Position numbers and translations under genes: made by a program. Positions 16,913 through 24,760 of a stretch of DNA of 64,000 bases are shown here, piece by piece (the stretch's first letter is position 1; every line of letters starts with the position of its first letter). The DNA is from Desulfatibacillum aliphaticivorans DSM 15576 (GTDB lineage Bacteria > Desulfobacterota > Desulfobacteria > Desulfobacterales > Desulfatibacillaceae): positions 419,047 through 483,046 of the forward strand of contig NZ_AUCT01000002.1 in the NCBI RefSeq assembly GCF_000429905.1, in the 5' to 3' direction. Under the pieces are notes generated by a model. It was not told the DNA's origin. It did not search any database and saw only the letters and a list, made by a program, of their open reading frames with translations.

Positions 16913-17029
16913 TCGAAATCCCGACCCGCCTCACTTTGCGTCGCGTAATATGCTATCTTTTCTTTTTGTGCTGGCAGGTTAAGTTTGCATCCAAGTTGGT
17001 AATGAAAAGCCAAGGAGCTTTTGGGCCGT

Positions 17030-19672
17030 ATGGAAACAACCCAAAGATCACCGGAAGAAATTAGCAGCGGCTTTCCGGCGCTTGATGAAATCATAGACCG
17101 GCTTCGGATAGGCGATAACGTAGTCTGGCGGGTGGACAGCCTGGAGAATTACTCTATTCTTGCACGGGCTTTTGCAGACTTGGCTCTGGATCACCACCGC
17201 AAACTGGTATACATACGGTTCGCCGCGCATCCCTTGATCATGAAGCCTCGGGAAGGTCTGCTCACCCTGGAAGTAGACCCAGGCCTTGGTTTCGACAGTT
17301 TCTGCACCCAGGTGAGCAACATCATTGACGAGCACGGCCCCCATACCTTTTACGTGTTTGACAATCTATCGGCCCTAGTGGAAGACTGGGCCACGGACGA
17401 ACTGCTGGCCAATTTTTTTCAGGTGACGTGCCCGTATCTGCGGGAAATGAAAACCATAGCATATTTTGCTTTAACGCGAGGCCAGCACTCCCACGTTGCA
17501 CTATCCAAGATACGAAGCACCACGCAGGTGCTGATGGATGTGTACTACGTGCAAGGACATCTCTACATTCAGGCTCTCAAGGTATTGGACCGATATTCTC
17601 CTCAAATGTTTATCCCCCACAAGTTCCATGGCACGTCCTTAACCCCCCTTTCCCAAAGCAGCGAGGCGTCCGTGGTCCTGGCGCACGCCAGCAGGCAGCC
17701 ATTGCGGCGCAAAGCAGATTCCTTCGTGCCTTGGGATGAGGTTTATAGGAAACTTGCCCAGTTTGAGGAATCCGAGATCACCGCCCCGGAGCGGATTCAA
17801 GAGAGGGACGCCCTGAAAATGGAGTTTGCCCGGATGATTATCGGAAGTCATCCCCAGTTTAATCGGCTCGCTGACGATTACCTCACCTTACAAGATCTGT
17901 TTGACATCCGATATCGGATGATCGGCTCCGGCCGAATCGGTGGAAAAGCCTCCGGAATGCTGGTGGCGCGCCGGATTCTCCTGGATGCGCCAGGGGAAGT
18001 TAATTTCGGAAAGGTGCTTGAGCAGCATGACTCTTTCTATATAGGCTCGGACGTATTTTTCAGTTTCTTGGTTAATAATGGTCTGTTCCGGCTTAGAATG
18101 CGCCTCACACGCAGTTCCCAGATAACACAAGAGGAATTTGAGGAGGTCGAGCGTCGATTTCTGGTTGGAAAATTCCCGCCTGAAATCATGGAGCAATTCC
18201 AGGACATGTTGGAATATTTCGGACAGGCTCCGATTATCGTGCGATCAAGCAGTCTGCTTGAAGATGGGTTCGGCAATGCTTTTGCTGGTAAATACCGAAG
18301 CGAGTTCTGCGTCAATCAAGACACTCCGGAACAACGCATGGATGATTTTCTGCGGGCGGTGAAGCTGGTTTATGCCAGCGCGGTGAACCCGGACGCCCTG
18401 GCCTATCGGAGGCAGAGGGGACTTGGGGAGTCGGATGAACAGATGGCCATCCTGGTCCAGCGAGTCTCGGGCTTCAACTACAAAAAATTTTTTTTCCCGC
18501 AAATGGCCGGCGTGGCTTTTTCTCACAATCTCTACCGATGGACCGACCGGATTGATCCCTTGCAGGGCATGGTTCGCCTTGTCTTCGGGCTGGGCACCCG
18601 CGCTGTGGACCGGGTTGGAGGCGACTACCCGCGTATAATAGCTCTTAGCCACCCGGAACTGCGCCAGGAGGTTGGGGCCAAAATTTCAGCCTATTCACAG
18701 CGCCGTGTGGACGTTCTTGATCTTTCCCAAAATAAGTTTCACACACAAAGATTTAACGACTTAGTCGCAGGAGGGGATTATCCTGGCTTGCATCTTTTCG
18801 TTTCCATGGTCGAGCATGGATATGTGCGGGATCCCGCCAGCGCCTTGCTCAAAGACCTTAAAAATTCGGTGCTGACGTTTAACCTCCTTATCAGACAAAC
18901 GAATTTTATCCAGGTAATGCGGGAAATGACCGCCAAGTTGGAGAAGGCCTATGGGTATCCGGTTGATACGGAATTAACCGCTTCCATTGGCGCGGACAAC
19001 GAGGTTCGAATCAATCTTTTGCAGTGCCGCCCCATGAGACTGCCGGGAGCCAAAGTTCCAGAAGATGCTATGCCCCCCGAGGATTTGCGAACACAAAGCG
19101 TTCTTTTTCGCACCACGCGCATGATTCCCGGAGGGGTGGCGGACAAAATCCGCTACATCCTATATATTGATCCCAAGGCTTATGCGAACAGGGCCTCACT
19201 GGAGGTGAAAAAATCCCTGGGACGCGTGGTGGGCGACCTGAACCGGCACGCTGCCTTTGCGAAACACAGGTTCATCATAGCTGGTCCTGGCCGATGGGGC
19301 AGTTCCAACATCAATCTAGGCGTTAACACCTCCTACGCTGACATAAACAATACCTCGGCCCTGGTGGAAATCGCTTTGGAAACGGCTGGACATACTCCGG
19401 AGCTTTCCTATGGCACCCATTTTTTCCTGGATCTTGTGGAATCACAAATAATCTACCTCCCAGTCTACCCGGACAATCCCGCAACGCAATACAATTTCAC
19501 TTTTTTTAATTCTTCCCCAAATATCCTGTGTGAAATTCTCCCCCAAGCATCACAATATGCGGAGTTTATCAAGGTCATAGACGTGCACCGAGCAACCGGC
19601 GGAAAATACGCCAAAATAGTAGCCGATTCGAAAAATCAAAAAGCGGTGTGTTTTCTTGATGAAGGGAAATAG
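17030..19672 (+). CDS. chimera: degenerate KaiC-like domain plus PEP-synthase ATP-grasp domain plus unknown C-terminal domain
   Basis: 880 residues from the ATG at 17030; an in-frame TTG at 17021 is too close to the aaggag box. Residues 1-200 resemble a KaiC/RadA fold: SSGFPALDEIIDRL matches the KaiC opening, but the Walker A loop is lost (IGDNVVWRVDSLEN), while a Walker B-like TFYVFDNLSALV remains. Residues about 285-660 match the ATP-binding N-domain of PEP synthase/PPDK, with GGKASGMLVARR and the VRSSSLLEDGFGNAFAGKY loop (Arg405), ending LLQCRPMRLP. The phosphohistidine (GGxxSHxAI) and PEP-binding domains are absent. They are replaced by about 220 unfamiliar residues including AGPGRWGSSNINLGV. 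It is therefore not a PEP synthase. Its place before glutamate dehydrogenase suggests a nitrogen or carbon switch role. Confidence 0.75.
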   Translation: METTQRSPEEISSGFPALDEIIDRLRIGDNVVWRVDSLENYSILARAFADLALDHHRKLVYIRFAAHPLIMKPREGLLTLEVDPGLGFDSFCTQVSNIIDEHGPHTFYVFDNLSALVEDWATDELLANFFQVTCPYLREMKTIAYFALTRGQHSHVALSKIRSTTQVLMDVYYVQGHLYIQALKVLDRYSPQMFIPHKFHGTSLTPLSQSSEASVVLAHASRQPLRRKADSFVPWDEVYRKLAQFEESEITAPERIQERDALKMEFARMIIGSHPQFNRLADDYLTLQDLFDIRYRMIGSGRIGGKASGMLVARRILLDAPGEVNFGKVLEQHDSFYIGSDVFFSFLVNNGLFRLRMRLTRSSQITQEEFEEVERRFLVGKFPPEIMEQFQDMLEYFGQAPIIVRSSSLLEDGFGNAFAGKYRSEFCVNQDTPEQRMDDFLRAVKLVYASAVNPDALAYRRQRGLGESDEQMAILVQRVSGFNYKKFFFPQMAGVAFSHNLYRWTDRIDPLQGMVRLVFGLGTRAVDRVGGDYPRIIALSHPELRQEVGAKISAYSQRRVDVLDLSQNKFHTQRFNDLVAGGDYPGLHLFVSMVEHGYVRDPASALLKDLKNSVLTFNLLIRQTNFIQVMREMTAKLEKAYGYPVDTELTASIGADNEVRINLLQCRPMRLPGAKVPEDAMPPEDLRTQSVLFRTTRMIPGGVADKIRYILYIDPKAYANRASLEVKKSLGRVVGDLNRHAAFAKHRFIIAGPGRWGSSNINLGVNTSYADINNTSALVEIALETAGHTPELSYGTHFFLDLVESQIIYLPVYPDNPATQYNFTFFNSSPNILCEILPQASQYAEFIKVIDVHRATGGKYAKIVADSKNQKAVCFLDEGK

Positions 19673-19847
19673 GCCTCCCGGCTCCGTCCTCCAGTAGGAT
19701 GAGTTCAAAAGACAACCAGCGCTGTTCAAGTATTGCACAATTATTTTGCCTTTACGCCTTCCCTTCCTTGCAGAGAGCACTATCTAACTATTACCTTAAT
19801 ATAATAAATACAATCCATTATAAGATATTGCCGCTCCGTCGCCGGAG

Positions 19848-19864
19848 TTGGTACGCCCCTTGCT
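19848..19864 (+). promoter_or_regulatory. sigma-54 promoter of glutamate dehydrogenase
   Basis: TTGGTACGCCCCTTGCT matches the -24/-12 consensus TTGGCACGnnnnTTGCT at 12 of 13 defined positions, with the required ten bases between GG and GC. Transcription would begin near 19875, giving a leader of about 64 bases. A sigma-54 activator is encoded 3 kb upstream. Confidence 0.8.
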
Positions 19865-19938
19865 CCAATAAGGGCCGGTTATGCTGGAAAGGATTTGGAA
19901 CAATGTATCAACCTCAACCTAAAAAAGGAGGCAACCGG

Positions 19939-21186
19939 ATGTCGAGCCAAAACCCTTTTGAAATTGCACGAAAACAAATTGCTGACTGTGCGGAAATTCT
20001 TGGGCTGGAACCCCATGTGCATGATCTTCTCCGCAACCCCATGTTTGAAGCCCACGTATCCATGCCGGTGCGTATGGATGATGGCTCCATAAAGGTGTTC
20101 CAGGGTTTCAGGGTGCAGTACAATAATTCAAGGGGGCCAACAAAAGGGGGGCTTCGCTTTCATCCCGACGAAACCATTGATACCGTGCGCGCCCTTGCGG
20201 CGTGGATGACCTGGAAATGCGCACTCCTGGACCTCCCTCTCGGCGGTGGAAAAGGTGGGGTGGTGTGCAATGCAAAAGAAATGTCTCAATCCGAGCTGGA
20301 ACGCTTAAGCCGCGCCTACGTCAGGGCGATCTACCAGATAATCGGGCCGGAAAAAGATATCCCTGCGCCCGATGTTTATACAACACCGGCGGTAATGGCC
20401 TGGATGATGGATGAGTACTCCACGATCATCGGCCGGAACCAATTCGGCGTCATAACCGGCAAACCGATTAACCTGGGGGGATCCTTGGGAAGGGGAGATG
20501 CAACTGCCCGAGGAGGAATGTATACCATTCGCGAGGCAGCGAGGGAGTTAGGCCTGGATCTTAAAGGGGCTACCGTTGCCGTGCAGGGCTTCGGAAACGC
20601 AGGAAATTTTGCGGCAAGCCTGGCCCGGGATCTTTTTGGCTGTAAAATTGTCGCCGTCAGCGACAGCAAGGGCGCTGTGTATTGCAAGGATGGCATCGAT
20701 CAGGAAGGGGTATGCACCTTCAAAGAAGACACATCCTCAGTCGTCGATTGCCCAAATACGGAAAACATTTCCAACGACGATTTGTTGGAACTGGATGTGG
20801 ACATTCTGATCCCTTCGGCGCTGGAAAACGCCATCACCGAGAAAAACGCCCCGAATGTCAAGGCAAAAATCGTTGCCGAACTGGCTAACGGCCCCACGAC
20901 TCCGGAAGCGGATGAAATCCTGTATGAAAAAGGGGTCCACGTAATACCGGATTTTCTGTGCAACGCGGGCGGGGTTACGGTTTCCTATTTCGAAATGGTG
21001 CAAAACGCCTACATGTACAATTGGGGTGAGGAAACTGTTCGCCATCGTTTGGATGACAAAATGACGGTGGCGTATAAATCCGTATTGGATACCTCCAAAA
21101 AATTCGCCATCAATATGCGCAAGGCAGCCTATGTAGTCGCTGTTGAGCGCGTAGTTGAAGCCATGAAACTTCGTGGTTGGATTTGA
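19939..21186 (+). CDS. gdhA: glutamate dehydrogenase (Glu/Leu/Phe/Val dehydrogenase family)
   Basis: 415 residues, the size of hexameric archaeal/Thermotoga-type glutamate dehydrogenases. It shows the substrate-binding motif PTKGGLRFHP (about 67-76), catalytic Lys105 in LGGGKGGV, DVYT-type segments and a Rossmann glycine motif in VQGFGNAGNF (about 217-226). It interconverts glutamate with 2-oxoglutarate and ammonium; cofactor preference is not readable. I start at 19939, eight bases after aaaaaaggagg, though an in-frame ATG lies at 19903. The -24/-12 promoter at 19848 implies nitrogen-linked control by a sigma-54 activator. Confidence 0.92.
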   Translation: MSSQNPFEIARKQIADCAEILGLEPHVHDLLRNPMFEAHVSMPVRMDDGSIKVFQGFRVQYNNSRGPTKGGLRFHPDETIDTVRALAAWMTWKCALLDLPLGGGKGGVVCNAKEMSQSELERLSRAYVRAIYQIIGPEKDIPAPDVYTTPAVMAWMMDEYSTIIGRNQFGVITGKPINLGGSLGRGDATARGGMYTIREAARELGLDLKGATVAVQGFGNAGNFAASLARDLFGCKIVAVSDSKGAVYCKDGIDQEGVCTFKEDTSSVVDCPNTENISNDDLLELDVDILIPSALENAITEKNAPNVKAKIVAELANGPTTPEADEILYEKGVHVIPDFLCNAGGVTVSYFEMVQNAYMYNWGEETVRHRLDDKMTVAYKSVLDTSKKFAINMRKAAYVVAVERVVEAMKLRGWI

Positions 21187-21248
21187 TGCATTGTTGCGAG
21201 AAAATCGTAAATAAAGCGCTGAGCCTATAGAAAATAACGCAATAGGGG

Positions 21249-21278
21249 CTGCCAGAATTACAAAATTGATTCTGGCAG
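21249..21278. terminator. perfect 10-bp hairpin after gdhA
   Basis: The arms ctgccagaat (21249-21258) and attctggcag (21269-21278) enclose a 10-base loop. No T-run follows, so termination is uncertain. The right arm overlaps the -24 element of the next promoter, so the structure may instead be regulatory. Confidence 0.5.
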
Positions 21279-21288
21279 CTACTATGCA
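21273..21288 (+). promoter_or_regulatory. probable sigma-54 promoter of the 21316 gene
   Basis: TGGCAGCTACTATGCA has GG and GC separated by exactly ten bases and differs from consensus at two defined positions (C to G in TGGCAC, T to A in TTGC). The predicted start, about 21298, would leave an 18-base leader carrying the ribosome site. Confidence 0.6.
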
Positions 21289-21315
21289 CGAATGTGTTGG
21301 AAAAGGAGGTTGGCC

Positions 21316-21819
21316 ATGAATTATTATTTTCAAGATGGGCATTATGCGGCTGAAACAACAAATGGGCTGGATATCGATTCTGTGCTTATGATGGAGCGGA
21401 TGGATGAAGTTGAAAATATGTCCGCAAGAGAGAATCCGATTTATGATCAGATTAGTTCTTTCAGCGTTGCGCTGTATGTTTTAGGCTGTTGTGAGGCGGA
21501 CGACTTTTTATCGATGCAGGATATTGACGAGTGTTATGCCGCGGAGCTTTTAAAAATCAATTTTGTCGAAATTAATAAGACGGATATCACGCCTGGGTAT
21601 AAAATTTCCAATAATAGGGAAAAATACCTAATGGTATTGGGAGACCCCGTTTTTCCGAAACATTTCGCCATTATTGTTAATATGGAAAAGGAACGACCTT
21701 TTTTCTCAAAACTAAGATACTTTGGGAGCGGCTACGATACTCTTGAAGAACTGATTCATGAATATCTGGATGAAGGAGTGACGGGCTATGAAGACGTTCA
21801 TTATTTCAGACTAATTTGA
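21316..21819 (+). CDS. hypothetical acidic protein between gdhA and GAF-ANTAR
   Basis: 167 residues starting MNYYFQDGHYAAETTNGLDI, with a strong aaaaggagg box eight bases upstream. It has no signal peptide or membrane segment and a net acidic composition. Its C-terminal half reads like an alpha/beta domain ending VTGYEDVHYFRLI. I do not recognise a family. It is 17 bases from the GAF-ANTAR gene, so both are probably one transcript driven by the 21273 promoter. It may be a partner or sensor for that regulator; this is inference from position only. Confidence 0.75.
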   Translation: MNYYFQDGHYAAETTNGLDIDSVLMMERMDEVENMSARENPIYDQISSFSVALYVLGCCEADDFLSMQDIDECYAAELLKINFVEINKTDITPGYKISNNREKYLMVLGDPVFPKHFAIIVNMEKERPFFSKLRYFGSGYDTLEELIHEYLDEGVTGYEDVHYFRLI

Positions 21820-21835
21820 TGACTCCCTCAAAGCC

Positions 21836-22576
21836 ATGTTAACATCAATAGATATGGAAAAAGTCAATCCTGGGACAAGTGATTACTTCAGCAAAACCTT
21901 GGACGAGATAAGCCGCAATATTGCAGCCGACTTTTTTCTTGATGACATTTTGAAACTCATTGCTTTTGCCGCGGTTAAAGTCACTGGTGTCGACATTTGT
22001 TCCTTGTGGCTTTTTCACGAACCAAGTGATAGGGTCTTGCGGCTTGCGGCGACCCAATCTATTGATCGAACCTGTATTAAGAAACCAACCCTGTCCATAA
22101 ATGAAGGGGTTGTGGGGCATGTGGCTGCGACCAAGGACCTCATGGCAATTAGAAAACTATTGGAGGAACCTCGGTTCAAGGAGAGAGAGATGGCGGTAAG
22201 GCTTTCTCTTATGTCCATGCTCAGCATACCGATGCTGACCGGACAAAATGAAGTTGTGGGGGTGGTGAATTGCTATACCCGTGAAGAGCGTGACTTCACG
22301 GAGGCCGACATATCCTTATTAAAAGGTGTAGCTTGTCAGGCGACAAGCGCCTTTACAAAAGCGGAGCACATGGTTCGTGCTCGTCTCATAAAAGAGGAGT
22401 TGAAAACCCGAAAAATAATTGAACAGGCGAAAAACATTATCATGAAAAAAAAGGGGCTTTCCCGCGACAAGGCTTTCCACTGGATTCAGGAAAAAAGCCT
22501 GGAGACATGCAATAGCATGCGGAAAACTGCCGAGGCCATCCTCATCGCGGAAATCCTGCAATGTGAAGTGAAGTAA
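21836..22576 (+). CDS. GAF-ANTAR transcription antiterminator
   Basis: 246 residues. A GAF sensor domain (about 20-170; e.g. VDICSLWLFHEPSDRVLRL, SINEGVVGHVAATKD, LSIPMLTGQNEVVGVVNCY) is followed by an ANTAR RNA-binding three-helix domain (about 185-240; RKIIEQAKNIIMKKKGLSRD, then AFHWIQEKSLETCNSMRKTA). ANTAR proteins bind paired hairpins in nascent RNA and suppress termination, often in nitrogen assimilation operons. Linkage with glutamate dehydrogenase and sigma-54 promoters fits this. No clear paired hexaloop hairpin target was found in the gdhA leader. The start has no strong ribosome site, so translation may be coupled to the gene before it. The GAF ligand is unknown. Confidence 0.88.
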   Translation: MLTSIDMEKVNPGTSDYFSKTLDEISRNIAADFFLDDILKLIAFAAVKVTGVDICSLWLFHEPSDRVLRLAATQSIDRTCIKKPTLSINEGVVGHVAATKDLMAIRKLLEEPRFKEREMAVRLSLMSMLSIPMLTGQNEVVGVVNCYTREERDFTEADISLLKGVACQATSAFTKAEHMVRARLIKEELKTRKIIEQAKNIIMKKKGLSRDKAFHWIQEKSLETCNSMRKTAEAILIAEILQCEVK

Positions 22577-22617
22577 CCTGAAGTAGCTACGACTTAATCT
22601 GACAATGCCGTGGACAA

Positions 22618-22732
22618 TACCCTCCCCTTGGCGACCTCTTGGGAAGATTACCTATCGCTCCTGCCAACCCCCGATTTTAACCTCACCAACGATTGATTCT
22701 TACCTCTGCCGGGTGGTTCATTGGACGCTTAC
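22618..22732 (+). pseudogene. IS66 relic: transposase C-terminus and element end
   Basis: Bases 22625-22696 encode LPLATSWEDYLSLLPTPDFN and LTND before a TGA. This matches the C-terminus LPLATSRKDYQALLPSPDFN of the IS66 transposase at the window's end. The following bases to 22732 match that element's terminal sequence, ending ttggacgcttac, the complement of its gtaagcgtcca end. Nothing of the rest of the element remains. Confidence 0.8.
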
Positions 22733-22754
22733 TATTATTTAGTATTCCTGTGCG

Positions 22755-22880
22755 CCCCCCATCCTGTCCATCCTCCGCCAGGGGCGGAAGGGACCATGAC
22801 TCTCGGCTCTGGTATATAGACAGGTCCTATGTTCCAACGTAATTAATTGATTTCAAAACATTACTTCCAATCCCGAAAGT
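22755..22880. repeat. interspersed repeat family 1, copy B
   Basis: It carries the second hairpin (ccccatcctgtccatcctcc...ggcggaaggg) and the AT-rich tail (ggctctggtatataga...acgtaattaattgatttcaa) of the element at 6903-7021. The first hairpin of copy A is missing. Confidence 0.75.
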
Positions 22881-22942
22881 TTTTGAGTTACAAACTAATT
22901 CTCTAATTCTGGAGTGACAAATTTTTGAGAACGGACAAGTTT

Positions 22943-22972
22943 TTGGGGACATCCTGCATAATCCACTAACTA
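22943..22972. repeat. decayed solo end repeat of the REP-type element
   Basis: ttggggacatcctgcataat, then ccactaac, resembles the end repeat ttggggacgtcccttaataa...ctaac at 12222, with several changes; the palindrome is lost. Confidence 0.45.
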
Positions 22973-23023
22973 CCGAACAAAAGCTCTTTATTAGGACTTC
23001 ATAGGAAAAAGAGGGGCCAGGCA

Positions 23024-23053
23024 ATAAAAAAACCCGGCCCAAAAGGACCGGGT
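23024..23053 (-). terminator. intrinsic terminator after tRNA-Asn
   Basis: Read on the minus strand, acccggtcc, tttt, gggccgggt and ttttttatt form a stem of about nine pairs with one mismatch and a T-run, ten bases after the tRNA 3' end. Confidence 0.85.
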
Positions 23054-23062
23054 GTTGTTTTT

Positions 23063-23138
23063 TGGCTCCCCAGCACGGACTCGAACCGCGGACCCAGTGG
23101 TTAACAGCCACTTGCTCTGCCAACTGAGCTACTGGGGA
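23063..23138 (-). tRNA. tRNA-Asn (anticodon GTT)
   Basis: A 76-base cloverleaf with the 3' CCA encoded. The acceptor stem is TCCCCAG with CTGGGGA, the D-arm contains AGCTCAGTTGGCAGAGC, the anticodon loop CTGTTAA carries GTT, and the T-arm contains GGTTCGAGTCC. It is flanked by its own promoter and terminator as a single-gene unit. Confidence 0.96.
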
Positions 23139-23154
23139 AGAAGGACCGCCTTTC

Positions 23155-23183
23155 AATTAACACGCGCCTTGAAAGGCTGTCAA
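23155..23183 (-). promoter_or_regulatory. sigma-70 type promoter of tRNA-Asn
   Basis: On the minus strand, TTGACA (complement at 23178-23183), 17 bases, then TTAATT (complement at 23155-23160). The predicted start is about 10 bases before the mature tRNA. Confidence 0.65.
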
Positions 23184-23529
23184 AAAGCCTGCAAATCTAT
23201 ACGATCGCGAGCCCGCCCGAAGTGGAGCGTGAGAAGCCTTATACGCCAAGCATCCCGGCCTGTCAACGGAAAATTTGGAATTGTTGGGGAAAAGTTTGGC
23301 TGAACCAAAGGCCGGAATCCTCCCTCGAAAAACCGTCAATTCACTTTTTCGCAAAAAGCGTACAACTTATACAGAATAAAAATCAAGAATGATACCAAGT
23401 CGCAGTCATTCGAGTAATTTGTTCATTCGCTTTCATGGCCTTTATTCCATACCCAACCGCCATTCCGCAAAGACACTGGGTCCCCGTTTCCGGGAGTGCG
23501 TCATGATGATTGCAAAAAACGCAATCATC

Positions 23530-23725
23530 CCGCCGCCTCCCTTCACGGGGATGACGGAGAACGGAGGCTATAGCAGCCATAGGGCCTTGGATGCTCTTTT
23601 ACCCTGACAGAAGGGCTTCAAGCGTTCTCTGCACTTTCGCCAACCCAAAAAGTTCGTCATCCCGGCAAGGGACGGTCTGCTTTTGAAGACCGTCCCGCAA
23701 GCCGGGACCCAGTGTCCTCTTTGGG
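23530..23725. repeat. interspersed repeat family 2, copy 2
   Basis: This matches 10990-11145 block by block: cacggggatgacggagaacg...ggctatagcagcc, then cgtcatcccggcaagggac (23656-23674), then a gaccgtcccgcaagccggga block. The gap 23139-23902 otherwise contains no supported gene. Confidence 0.75.
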
Positions 23726-23821
23726 TTTTCCCAAGGATATGATTACTTGTTTGAAAGCAATTTGGTATGGAAGCATTTAGGAACGTGAAATCAAATTCTT
23801 CCTCCGGGAAGATTTACCAAT

Positions 23822-23851
23822 AAAAAAAAGGGCGCCCGTTTTGGACGCCCT
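23822..23851 (-). terminator. intrinsic terminator after the cNMP-binding gene
   Basis: On the minus strand, gggcgtcc, aaaac and gggcgccc form a hairpin followed by ttttttttatt. It sits 50 bases after the stop of the 23903 gene. Confidence 0.85.
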
Positions 23852-23902
23852 GCTTATCATTCAGTCAGCGAAGTTTTTTCTTTGTCCCCTTAGCCTTCTG
23901 GA

Positions 23903-24391
23903 TCACGCCTCCGCGGCGATGAAATGCAAGGGCTGGTCCTTGTCCATGGGCAGCGGAAAATCCCCGTAGCTTTCGGACATGGTCTGGTAAATCCGGATCA
24001 ACCGAGATCCCAGAATGGCCGCCAAACGCTCGTAGATGATCATGCCCGAGGCCGGATACCGTTCCATGGCCTCGTATAAATCCTCCCGTTTGATGGAAAG
24101 CAGCCGGGTGTTGCCCACTGTGGTGGCTGTGGCGGAATACACGTCCCCGCCCGTGAGGCTGGACCATCCTATGAACTCCCCGGGTTTGTCGGCGGTGTAC
24201 ACCAAACGGCCCTCGCTCCCGATGGTCAGTTCGACGGTTCCCTTGATGAGGAAATAGGCCCGTTCGGCAGGATCCCCCTGGGAAAAAATCACGCGGCCGT
24301 CCGGCAAATGCTCCTTGCCGGCATTGTACATGACCCTTTCCACAAAATGCTCCTCCAGGTCCCGGAACAATGAAGTTTTGTCTGATTTCAT
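23903..24391 (-). CDS. cyclic-nucleotide-binding domain protein (Crp/Fnr-like sensor without HTH)
   Basis: 162 residues with one cNMP-binding jelly-roll domain (about 15-130). Family features are VIFSQGDPAERAYFLIKGTVELT, a phosphate-binding-cassette-like segment around GEFIGWSSLTGGDVYSATA, and the alpha-helix VGNTRLLSIKREDLYEAME. No helix-turn-helix follows; the protein ends soon after HFIAAEA. It therefore cannot bind DNA itself and may regulate a partner. The PBC arginine seen in true cAMP receptors is not evident, so the ligand may differ. Start ATG follows gaaaggagg. It is monocistronic with its own terminator. Confidence 0.85.
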   Translation of the reverse strand: MKSDKTSLFRDLEEHFVERVMYNAGKEHLPDGRVIFSQGDPAERAYFLIKGTVELTIGSEGRLVYTADKPGEFIGWSSLTGGDVYSATATTVGNTRLLSIKREDLYEAMERYPASGMIIYERLAAILGSRLIRIYQTMSESYGDFPLPMDKDQPLHFIAAEA

Positions 24392-24760
24392 GGCGAATCC
24401 TCCTTTCCCAATCCGTTATTGCCAGGCAGGCACAGGTGCGCCTGCGTCCTTTATCCATGGATTGCGATTAAAAGAGGGCTTGGTTTTTCAGGCGAGAGAG
24501 CGCAGGAGAAGATTCGGCGGGGCGAGGCCCCGGAATCGGCAATGCGGCGCAGGAGACTGGTTCAGCAGCCCTTTAAGAGCATGACCTCCATTCGTCCGGC
24601 AAGGGAGCTTAGCGCCCCCTTTCATGCTTAGAATACAACAAGCGCGGGCTTCCCGGCAATTTTAAACGCACGGGGCCGTTGCATTTTAAGCAAAACCGGT
24701 CTGACTGGCCTCCCGGCCATCCTGTCCGACAATTTGAATATACAAGATTCGGGCCAAAAC
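24392..24760. other. intergenic region, nothing recognised
   Basis: A 369-base gap. It should contain the promoter of the minus-strand gene ending at 23903, but no convincing -35/-10 or -24/-12 pair was found. Short open frames here have no ribosome site or family resemblance. Confidence 0.5.

Noticed and set aside
16972..16989. Possible sigma-54 promoter before the 17030 gene (tggcaggttaagtttgca)
   Set aside because: GG and GC are 12 bases apart rather than 10, which sigma-54 holoenzyme does not tolerate well.
19699..19938. N-terminal extension of glutamate dehydrogenase
   Set aside because: It includes the sigma-54 promoter and AT-rich leader. The family N-terminus and the aaaaaaggagg box place the start at 19939.
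19865..19938. ANTAR-target paired hairpins in the gdhA leader
   Set aside because: Short stems such as ccctt/aaggg exist but lack the six-base loop with A1 and G4 that ANTAR proteins recognise, and no second partner hairpin was found.
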